NCBI GenBank assembly: GCA_949710005.1
Contig: OX453286.1
Span: 25,691,010 to 25,755,009 of the forward strand
DNA: 64,000 bases
Direction of reading: 5' to 3'
Source: Ricordea florida
Taxonomy: Eukaryota > Cnidaria > Anthozoa > Corallimorpharia > Ricordeidae
Shown: in pieces, positions 38,001-50,000 of the stretch
How positions within the stretch are numbered: position 1 is the first letter of the stretch
Layout of the letters: each line of letters starts with the position of its first letter
Translations under genes and position numbers: made by a program
Notes under the pieces: model-generated
What the model was told of the DNA's origin: nothing
What the model saw: the letters and a program-made list of their open reading frames with translations, nothing else
Database searches by the model: none

Positions 38001-41000
38001 CTGAATGGGCTACCCTGTTTAAATAAAGTTTTACTTTACTTTATCAGGTAATAAGAAAATTAGATGGTTATTGTTGATGTTTGTTTAAGTTATGTAGTGG
38101 CGGTTCAGGAATCAGCATTTTATCGTAGTAATATAATTGTTGTATGTCCTCATTTCAGGTGTTATTCAACCAGTTCAAGTTTTTCTTAAACATGTATTTC
38201 CTTGTTGTGGCCTCATCACAGTTTATTCCAGAACTCAGAATTGGAAAAGTTTACACATATTGGGGTCCATTGGTGAGTCTGGATAAGCTGCTTAAATTGT
38301 AAACAATTTATTATCATTAACGATTAACCCTTTAAGCCCTAAGGGGTCTCCTGGTGACAAGTAAAATCGTCTGGTGTTAGCCAGAGTAACATCTATAAAG
38401 TCACTCTTAGGGGGGTAAAGAGTTAATAGAGATAGTTTTTGACCCTTTAAGCCCCAAGGGGTCTCTCTATGACGAGTAAAATTGTCTGGTGTTAGCCAGA
38501 GGAAACTCTGTTAAGTCGTTTTTAGGGGCTAAAGGGTTAAGAAATCATATTTAACTGCTCATGACCCATTCATAAAAATGGGACTTCATCTTTACTTTAT
38601 TTCTGGTTCATTTTTAGGTCTTTGTTGTTTTTGTAACAATGTGTCGAGAGGCTTACGATGACTTTGTGCGGTTCAGAAGAGACAGAGAAGTTAATTCGCA
38701 GAAATACAAGAAGCTTACTAAGAAAGGTTCAGTAATGTTCACATTGCATCTTGATTTTTAATCAAGTCCTATGGCAAGTCCATGCAATTTGATAAAAGTA
38801 AGATCAGAATTCAGGGCTAAAGTAATTGAATTTTTTTTTATTTTTCGTTTGTTATACATAATTTAATATGTTTTTGCAATCATTGCTAAAACTGCATTTG
38901 TTTGACATTATGATCAGGGTAATTTAAATCCATCTGACAAAACATTGAATGCAAGTGAATTTATGAAAGACCATATAATTATTATTTGAACTGCGGAGTA
39001 ATATGTAATGACATTGATTGATCATCACAGTTATGTAAACAACTTAAGCAGGTGTGAAATTAAAGCCTGAAAAAAAAAATCCAGACCTGAATGTTCAGGA
39101 TTTAATTTCACAGCTGCTTAAGTTGTTTACTTAACTGTGATGATCAATCGATGTCATTAGACAACATTGAGTACTGTTTTATTTTTCATTTTTTTTTTCA
39201 ACTGAAGGTTTCGTCAATGTACCAAGCTCCTCAATCAAAGTGTCAGATCTGATTGTAGTAGAGAAGGTAAATTTGGCAGCTTTAAAAGTCCTGGATTCCA
39301 ATAACGTTTCTATATCATGAATGTGTCTTCAGTTTAATGTACGGTATCAATAACAACAATAAAGTTTTTGTTATTGTTGTTGGATGAATTTAGTCCCAAA
39401 CATTAAGAGATGTCTGAATGGTATACTTTGTTTTGCAGGATCAAAGAGTACCTGCAGACATGATATTTTTAAGAACTTCAGAAAAAAGTGGTAAGACTGT
39501 GTTGCACTTCCTAGGCATCGGAAATCACCAGTCAGATCTTGGGAGCAGGAGGGTTGAATGAATATTAATCCTCTAACCCCTGTGACAAGTAAAATTGTCT
39601 GGTGTTAGCCAGAGTACAATCTTTAAACTAAAGAAGTCACTCTTAAGAGGAAAAGGGTTAAGAGAGGTAGGGTTTTTACCCTTTAACCCCTAAAGGGGTC
39701 TCCCTGTGATGAGTAAAATCATCTGGCTTCAGCAAGAGTAAGATCCATAAAGTCACTGTTAGGAGGGAAAGGGTTAAGAGAGATAGATCTTTAGCCTCAA
39801 AAAAAGCAAGAATCTATAACTAAACTGGTGGTGCCGTTTTAAACTATTGGGCTTCAACAATAGTTGATGACATTGAAACTCGTTTACATTAATTTACGGT
39901 AATTTAATTTCCACTCCATTGTGTGTCATGTTCAGGAACTTGCTTCTTGAGGACTGACCAGATGGATGGTGAAACTGACTGGAAGCTTCGCATCACTGTT
40001 GGTCCCTGCCAGAGATTGCCTTGTGATGCGGTTAGCATGAGATTTTGTTTTTATTTTGGTTATAACATATCTTGTTTCCCTTTTGGAGAGAAGTCACAAG
40101 GCTTAGGCAGTTCTCTTAAATGTATTACTTTTGTATTTATTTATTTGCAGGATATGTTGAATATCAGTGCATCTGTTTATGCAGAGAAACCTCAAAAGAA
40201 TATTCATAGCTTCATTGGAACTTTCACAAGGGTAAGGTACTCTAGCAGAGGACTTAAGTGTATTGTATGTTGTTCAGAATTTCTGCTGTCCATTCTTAGG
40301 CTCATTATTTTGGAACTGCTTATAGTAGTAAAGAAAATGTTGAATGGTGACTCTGTGATCTTCCTCCTTAGTATGATGGTGAAAGGACAGAAATTCCCCT
40401 CAGCATAGAGAATACTTTGTGGGCTAATACAGTTGTTGCATCAGGTTTGTACAGAACATATTTTGCTTACTTGTACTTGTGGCCAATGGCTAATCTCATG
40501 GGATAACAAAATCATTTTTTTTGTTACTAGGTACTGCAGTTGGAGTGGTGATTTACACAGGCTCAGAAACAAGAAGTGTAATGAACACTTCCCATCCTGA
40601 AACAAAGGTGTGAGGCAAGAACATCCTTGACTTAGTGTATTTGTGGTTTTGCATGTTTACAGTTACTGTATATCTAATTTGATTTTCAGGAAATTCTCAG
40701 CTATGAGATAGTGCAAGACTATAATATGAAATGCTGAAGTGTAAAGTTAACAAGTTACATTCAAACATCTTCTTATTGGATTAAAATTTTCAGACTGCCT
40801 TTCAAATGTCATTGAGGTTGTTCACTCCTTTTTTATTCAAGAGTTTCTAGCGACATAAAATATTTCTCAGGATCTCATTAAGGGTCTGACATCTGTTGAT
40901 ATTTGTTTCCTACAGGTTGGCTTACTTGACTTGGAAGTCAATAACTTAACCAAACTTTTGTTTGTAGCTACTATGGGCCTGTCGCTTGGTATGATTGCAC

Positions 41001-44000
41001 TCAAGGTAAACATAAAAGATGAATACTGTATTTATTCACTTAGAAGGCGCACTCAGTTATAAGACGCACCCTAAACTTTCAAAGACGATTTTGACAAGTA
41101 AGCAAAATGAAAATTTCACCTTAATACCCTGCTATAAGACGCACCCCAAGTTATGAGCAGATTTTAGTCGAACTAGTATATTTTTTCGTAAAAAATGGTG
41201 CGTCTTATAAGTGAATAAATACGGTATGTAGAGGATTGTGTTCGTAAATATTAGATGACTGATAAATGAATACAGTAACTATCCACCAAGTTTCAGACCA
41301 AAATTGGTCAGAAACCACACGGCAAATTTGATCTTTGCCTGTTCTTTGATCTGTTATTCCTTGCACTACTGTGTTTTTTTTTTTCGTTTGTATTTTGTAG
41401 GGATTCAATGGCCCCTGGTACCGCTACTTCTTTCGTTTTGTCCTTTTGTTTTCTTATATTATTCCGTTAAGGTGAGACAGAGGACCAAATTTTACAAGTG
41501 TTCACAATTGTTTTTCTTACTAATATACCAATTAAATTGTATTTTAAAATTCTGCTGTTTGAAGTAACTGTGAACTGATCAGCTATTTCCTGTCTTTGTG
41601 TGTGTGCTTTTTTCTTCCTTTATTTCTTTTTTCTTCTTTTCTTTTTTTTCTTTTTCCTTCTTCTTTTTTTCTTTTTTCTTCTTTTTTTTGTTCTTCTTTT
41701 TTTCCTTTTTCCTTCTTTTTTCTTCTATTTTTCTTTTTTCTCCTTTTTTTCTTCTTTCTTTTTTTTCTTCTTCATTTTTTCTTTTTTTTCCTTTTTCCTT
41801 CTTTTTTCGTCTTTTTTTCTTCTTTTTTTTTCTTTTTTTTCTTTTTTCTTGTTTTTTTTTTCAGTCTCCGGGTTAGTCTGGATATGGGTAAAGTAGTGTA
41901 CTCGTGGATGATAACCCACGACAAAGCCATCCCTGGTACAGTGGTACGGAGTAGTACCATACCTGAAGAACTGGGTAGAATTGGTTATCTTCTCTCGGAT
42001 AAGACAGGAACACTCACTGAGAATGAAATGGTATGCATGTACAGACCATACAGTGTGACCAATATTTGAAAAGCTACTAAACAGTCTTGTACTGTGGTAC
42101 TGTTTGTTTTACTATACAGTGTGCCTCTAACTTTTTCATCTGTGGATCAAACCATGCAGTGTGACCATTCTTTGTAAAGCTATTGAACAGTACTGTACTG
42201 TGGTACTGTTTGTTTTACTATACAGTGTGGTTCTAACGTTTTCATCTGTGGATCAAACCATGCAGTGTGACCATTCTTTGGAAAGCTACTGAACGGTACT
42301 GTACTGCGGTACTGTTTGTTTTATTATACTGTGTGGTTCTAACTTTCTCATCTGTGGATCAAACCATGCAGTGTGACCATTCTTTGTAAAGCTATTGAAC
42401 AGTACTGTACTGTGGTACTGTTTGTTTTACTATACAGTGTGGTTCTAACGTTTTCATCTGTGGATCAAACCATGCAGTGTGACCATTCTTTGGAAAGCTA
42501 CTGAACGGTACTGTACTGCGGTACTGTTTGTTTTATTATACTGTGTGGTTCTAACTTTCTCATCTGTGGATCAAACCATGCAGTGTGACCATTCTTTGGA
42601 AAGCTACTGAACAGTACTGTACTTCGGTACTGTCCGGGGTACCATGCAGTGTGGTTCTAACTTTTTCATCTGTGGATCAAACCCTGCATAGAGTGGGGTC
42701 TCTAAAATTTGTCGTTTATTAAACAGGTTTTTAAGCGTCTCCATCTTGGAACAGTTTCGTTTGGAACAGATTCTATGGAAGAGGTTTGTCAGAGCTTTTT
42801 CATGCAACTTTCAGATCATTATGCTTAATTATACTAGCCTTTTTTTAGTTAAGCGAAATTTCACATTGCCTCAAAGAGGCTAAAAAGTTTTTTAGATTCC
42901 CAGAAAGAAGGATATTGGTATTCAAAGGGAAAAAAGTGTCAAACGCTTGGAATTTTTATAAGGACTAAAACCAGACTCAATTTTAAAAACGCTGATATAT
43001 TTTTTTTCAGACCACGGTTTTTGTTAGTCCTTTACTGACTGATTCGTTTTCGTCCTAAATTTTACTGGAAAACCATACAATGATATCGGCGTATAAAAAA
43101 TCAAACTGCGCGGAAATAAATTCATTTTGTCTTACTTGACAGGTTGTCAGTCACTTGAAGGCTTCATGCGCAGCTCCTTCCACAGTATCACTGTCCAGGA
43201 AGACTGGCCAAAATGCATCAAAGGTCTGTACTGTGTTATTGACCAGCTAAGATATTCTCCTAACTATTCTCATTAAAGACCTATTCTTGTGGTAAGGGGA
43301 ATTTCTTAATACCAGTTAATTGCTCCGTTAGCACTGAATAATAATTGATTTTATACTTGTTAGCCATTCGAATGAACTGTGCATTTAGCACAATAGACAA
43401 ACTAAAGAATCACAACCCTAATTTTTTTGCGAACGTGTGTGAGTTCACAAGTGTAATCCTCAGCATTCCCGGGGGTGGGGGGGGAATGGTACTCCCGCGA
43501 ATTTTGGATAGGGGTGTGCCGCGAAGGCTCGTGAACCCTAACCCTATTTAAGGACTAAGAAAGCCAAAACTGATACCTTTTTAAGGCCCAAAGCCGAAAA
43601 ATGACACCCTATTCAAGGAAAAAACAAAATTATTAATAGCATGAAAAGGAAAACTTTATTTCTTCTTTGTAACATTGTATACATCAAGCATAATATACAT
43701 ATCACACTCCAGTATTAGATAATACAATTAAGCTACCCTATCTAAGGACCACACCAGGGACACAGAAACAAAAGGGTAAAAAAAGATACCCTATTTAAGG
43801 AACGAGAACCTCAAAAACCATACCCTATTCCGCGGCACGTACCTATATAGCCCATATATGGGAGTACCCCCCCCCCCCCCGGGTCAGCATTAAACCAGGG
43901 TCCCTCAACCCTGTATGCAGGAAGATGCTTGATAGAGCTTTTGTCACCAGTGATTGGCTGGTTTATTTTATATCCAAGTTAAACTGTGTTGGTGATGCAA

Positions 44001-47000
44001 AAGGCCGTCAGTTGGACTTTGTTCTCACTGGTACGTAGGGGACCTCTGAGGGTAGAGACATGTTCCCTCATTCCGCTCGTGTTTGACAAACCAACAACGT
44101 ATTTTTCTTGAGGACGTTTCTTCCAGCCTTGACAAAGTTTAAACGTTTTGAGCATTTTTTTGATCTCAGACCTGAATTCTTTGTTCATAACTCCATATAT
44201 AACTGGGTTTATACAAGATGAAAGGCCGGCTGCCACAGTATAAACTAGATAAGCTCCTCTGGGAAGAGAGAATTGACCCTTGATTGCTCCTGTAACATCT
44301 ATAATCACAAACGGAGTCCAGCAAGCCACGAAACCCAGCAGTATTGCAAACAGCAGCTTGGCAAGCTTTACTTCATCAACCGCGAATTTCCCGACACCGG
44401 CTCGTGCCGATTGTGCGAGGTTCTCGTTGTGACGTGTAACCGTGCGGAAAACTTTGTAATAACACACGGTTATGACTATAAATGGAAGCACCGCGAAGCC
44501 AATTATAGTTGATACAGCGTAAATGATGTTGCTGTTGTCGAGGTCGTAGAAACACATGGCTTTGCCTGGGTGAAATCTAAAGCGATCACCTATCCCAAGG
44601 TACAGAGCGGGTACAACAAGGGCTGATACCCATGATGCTGTTATACTCAATAGAACTGTCTTAGATGTGAAGTATCTGTGATAGTCTTGAGCTCGCACAA
44701 TCTTAAAGTAGCGATTAATTGCAGTCAGTGTAATATTTAGTAAGGAAGACGTTCCAAACACTGTTCCAACATACCCCTGATATTGGCATAGGACCACCCC
44801 ACAGATCCAGTCGTCTGCGATCAGTGTCACCAGAGTAAGCGGCATTCCACATAGTGACATGAGTATGTCAGTTAAGGCCAGTGATGCAATGTAGTAGTTA
44901 GGCAAGGTCTGTAGTTTTTGGTTTCTTTTGATTGCTAACCAAACCAAGAGATTCCCCGTGAATGCCGTCATTATCAGTGCTGTTCCAAATATGCACTCGG
45001 TTATTTTACGTGGAAGGCTACGATTAAGCAATTCTTCAATGAGTAGCCCTTCCATGGATTTTACGACCATGTCGTCAGTTGAATTCATCTTTCAACAACC
45101 ATCAGTCGTTTGACTCTCCAGCTCCTTAAGAATCGATTGCTTAGTCAAAATATGTACTTGCTAGGGAGATGGAAGGAGGCATTCTTTTAGCTTATTATAT
45201 AAGAGAGAGCTCATTAAAGTAGGAATTTCATGAAGGTTTTTTCATTACAGTGAGCAACAAAGAAACACATTCACTTTCCCTCTTTCAAACCTGCTTCCAC
45301 GCAAGGTAGTGTTAAGTTTGAAGTGGGCGGACAAAAACAATGATCACGCTTGGCAGTGAATTTTAAGGCTGCCTAATGGCAATTGCTAGCGGTGTTTTTT
45401 AAGTCCTTTTGCAGTTAATTTTATGACTTAATCTTAAGGAAATCTCCGAAATCGTTTTTTTTTTTCAACGGGAGCCTGTGTTGCTCCTCTTTGTCGGAGA
45501 ATATTGGAGAATTGGTTGCAATTGTTCAAGCTTTTTTCGCGTCCGAGTTTCTAACCTTTCAACACTTCTGATTACTTTAAGCATCTATAAATTAAACGAG
45601 ATATACTCCCAGCTTCTTGTCCATGCTTCAGTTAGCTTTTCTGATAGCATTTTATCAAGCTGCGTTAACTTCGTATTGCTTGAGTTTGAAGCGTAGATTT
45701 GTGGTTTACCTGCCTTCAGCGATTTCCATGAGCGCGGCCTAGATGATTTCACCTGCATGAAACTTATGAAACATCTGCTCCGTGTGAAACTGTTATTTCA
45801 TTTGTACAGTCACGGTAACAACCACACAGTGGACGCAACTTCAATTAATTTACATTTTATGTTGGTGCTCAGCGGTTTCCATCTCAACCAAGAATATTTT
45901 TAATCAAAATGTAAACGAAGCGGTTGGGGGTTTGATTCAAAACAAAAGTTCTTTGCGTAATGTGTTCTGACTCATAACCATGTGCAAACTTTTCAGTGTG
46001 GTATTCCATTTATGTTGACTTGACTTCTGTATAAATTGAACGATTTCATAATGTCCATGTTATATTAAATATGTGACCACGCGGTGATTTTTCAAGTAGG
46101 ATGCGTCGTTACTGTCTCTGCGATAAGTTATTTTTGTTGAAATGTTGTTATGAATATTCTAATGTAAAACTTTAATGAACGCTAGGGAACGTTCATGTTT
46201 TACGAGGGAGGGGGGGGGGTTGGTGTGGAAGGAAGAAGAGCCATTTATAAATTGTGTGACCCCCCTCAGCTTGCTAATTCCTTCCACATGCCCCCCCACT
46301 CCTCTGAAGCAGCGATTTCATTGATGTGCTCCTGTTAAAAAATTATGCCATTTCAAAGTATTGCGAAAATATTTCAAGTCACCCCCCTTTTCCTTTTTTT
46401 GGGGGGGATGGCCCCCTCGAAAGCCGTTTTTTTCGCATGCCCTCCATTCCCCTAAGTCCCACCAACCCCCACCCCCCCCCCCCCCCTTCGTCGTAAAAAA
46501 TGATGGTTCCCCTTACTAACGCCCGTGAGGGTGAGGCGTAAAATAGCTTGGCAGGGGTGTAATCAAGTAGTGCAGCGAATTTAGCTTTTCTCGTAATTTA
46601 TGAGCTTTCTTATGACTGTGTTATTTAACAATTATTCGCAGAAGGCGAAGTGATTCTCGGTGAATATTCACCGAGACGAAGTCGAGGTGAATATTCACCC
46701 AGAATCACTGAGCCTGAGGCGAATAATTGTTTTAGTATAAATACACGGGTGATTATTTCTAAAAAGAAAAGGAAAAGCATTGTACAACACGAAAAAAAAT
46801 TATTTCATCAAAAGTGAGCGAACGACTGGCAACCATTTTGTTCGTTGAGGTGATTATCGGCTGGTAATCCGAGATAGCGAACCAATCAGAGAGCGCGATT
46901 TTGTATAATCACCTGATTATTTATACTAATATTGAATAATGAAACCTTGAGGAGAAGAAGAAGGATGGACGAAAGCATCAACAACAGCCAAAACACATGG

Positions 47001-50000
47001 TCGCCAAAGTCGATGGCGGTTCGGTTTATCGTGTATGTTTTGCGTAAAGAAGAGTGCACTTGTTTCCTCATTTCGCTAAAAATTTTGCAGAAACTTGTCT
47101 TTTATTAAAATTTCAGAGTTTCGATGACCACATGTAAATGTTTGGCAAAAACCAGGTCAGAGTCAGTAATCCGCAATGCTCTATCTACTCTCACTATCCG
47201 CTATCCACTCAGAAGACGCTCATCCGTGTGCAGACGCGCGCATTTTGTGTCGTGAACACCATGAGTCCTTGCCTGTGCGTAATTCAATAGGAAATGTCCG
47301 ACCTGACACCATGGTCAGGATTGTTAATATTTAGAAATACTGATGACTGGATTTACCATGCCGTATTACCCGTAACTATACGCAACTGCGTTTTAGCCTT
47401 CACCCCTCCCCCCTACGAGATACAAAGCTGTGACCCGTAACTATACGCAACTGCGTCTCAGCCTTCACCCCCTCCCCCCCTCCCCCCTCCCCTCCCCTCC
47501 CCCCCCTCCCCCCAACGGGATACAAAGCTGCAAACTCACTAATGCCGGTGCGACGCTGTCCCCGCTGAGGTAGAGTAAACCAGTCGTCTACGCTCTGTCC
47601 ACTACTGACTTGCTCACATCGTACACGGCTAGTTTAGCCCAGTTGGTAGAGCATCGCACCGGTATTTGTGAGATCGTGGCTCGATTCTGTTACAAGTATT
47701 GTGAGGGTAGTTTCTCATGAAACTGGTGCTGTGTCGATGGGGAATTGAAACACAAATGGGATAATCAAACAGGTTGATAAAGTAAGTTATACCACCTTAA
47801 GGTAAAAGAAAAGTGATTGGGGGGTGCTGTTCCATCCAGTTTTTGTTTTTAGGTCTAATTGCATTTACTAACAATTGCAGTTACTAATAATTGCGGTGAT
47901 ACTGCGAGAGTAAAACCTTAAACTGTAGTCATTAGTTTCCTTCATTCTATAGGTTCGCCGAACGGTTGTGACTCGAGTGCACGAGGCGGTCAAAGCCCTT
48001 GCGTTATGTCACAATGTCACGCCAGTAACTGAAGAAACTGAAGCGGGTAACGGAAGACGTGAACGGGTAGAAAGCGTGACCAGTGATGACAGCGATGCGG
48101 GCGAAGAAAGTGAGAAGACTGTGACATATCAAGCTTCAAGTCCAGATGAGGTATAATGGGGATAATTCAAATGGCGGCAAAGCTTAGGCAACGCGTTTTC
48201 TGCTTGCTGTTGTACTTTTGTTAAAATATATTCTAACGTGACATGAATTGAAGTAATTTTTTTCTCCATTTCTCCGTTAACGATGCTATATTAAGGTGGC
48301 TTGTTCTTGTTTGTTAATTTAGGTTGCCTTGGTAACTTGGACAGAGAGTGTGGGTTTGACTTTGGTGCATAGGGACATAACAAGCATGCACCTGCAGGCT
48401 CCTTATGGCCAAACACTGGTGTACAACATTTTGCAAATCTTCCCTTTTACTTCGGAATCTAAGAGAATGGGGATTATTGTCAGGGTAAGAATTAGCTAAT
48501 TGAGAAGCAATTCTAGTTTGTCTTTGCTCTTGGATTGCCTAAGATTGAGCCTGGGTAGAGAGGGGGGTTTCAAGAAAAGAAATAGCTGAAATGGTTGAGT
48601 AAACCAGCTGGTATAGCACAGCCACATTCTCGAGCTCACGAATCCATTACAACCTTGATTTTTTCTTAAAACTAAATCGCGTTGGCCTCAAACTGTTTAT
48701 TGACTTGAGCCATTATGTCACGTGGTCTAGTATTGACCAATGGAGATATTTTATTGCTACCAGGATACGTCATCGGGGGAAATAACGTTTTACATGAAGG
48801 GCGCGGACACTGTGATGAGTAGGATTGTACAGTATAACGACTGGCTTGAAGAGGAGGTAATATCAACGTGCAATGATGCGTGAATTCTTGTACACTGAGT
48901 GGTCGAGATTACATGGTAACGTAATGTAGCGTAATGTAACGAAAATTGTGTTTATATTGCAACTCAGAAGAGATAAAATGCTTTGGAATGATCAAGATGG
49001 GTTATTTCCAGTCTGGTGACATGCTCTTGCTTGTTATAGTGTGGTAACAAATGTTGACATGCTCTTGCTTGTTATAGTGTGGTAACAAATGTTGACATGC
49101 TCTTGCTTGTTATAGTGTGGTAACAAATGTTGACATGCTCTTGCTTGTTATAGTGTGGTAACAAATGTTGACATGCTCTTGCTTGTTATAGTGTGGTAAC
49201 AAATGTTGACATGCTCTTGCTTGTTATAGTGTGGTAACAAATGTTGACATGCTCTTGCTTGTTATAGTGTGGTAACAAATGTTGACATGCTCTTGCTTGT
49301 TATAGTGTGGTAACAAATGTTGACATGCTCTTGCTTGTTATAGTGTGGTAACATGGCGCGGGAAGGTCTTAGAACGCTTGTGGTGGCCAAGAGAGTTTTA
49401 GCAGAAGAGCATTATCAGGAATTTGAGGTATCCCATGACAATATCGGTGGATCGACTGTTATTTTTAGCTCTGAGCTCAAGTAACATGCTATGTCAGTTT
49501 CATGTCAGATCACTTATGACAGTCCCGTCACTGATTTTGCCTGCCTTCTTGTTAATTATTTGTAGCATCGATACAATCAGGCCAAACTTAACATTGCTGA
49601 CAGAGCAACCAAGGTACGTTTCTTTGCACAGTTTTGTGTCTAAACGTCTTTCGGTATTTACTCATAGTGGGACAAAGTTGCACCATGTGACCTGGGTATA
49701 CTAAAATTATACAGTATATTGAATAATGGCATTTTTTACCATATTAGAAAGTGCTCTATATGATGTGCTTCCGCGTCTAATAATTACATTATTATATGTT
49801 TAATAAAAGCATGATATCCTGTTTATTCACGAGTTTCTCATACTATATCCGTTCGTGCCTATTATTTTTATTCACGGCCTTTGTAATAAATTGAAGTATT
49901 TTCGTGTACGGTGTTGAAGTACATATTTTGTTTCGATTCATGCAGGTTCTAGCTGTGCAAAATAGCTTAGAGCATGACCTGGAGTTATTGTGTTTGACTG

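Noticed and set aside
41596..42069. Long Phe/Ser/Leu-rich frames and the Lys-rich reverse frames at 41.6-41.96 kb
   Set aside because: They come from the polypyrimidine tract of intron 13. Only the part after 41865 is coding, as exon 14.
47635..47700. A functional tRNA gene in intron 16
   Set aside because: The head is tRNA-like, but the 3' acceptor strand is missing and the tail is shared with another SINE copy.
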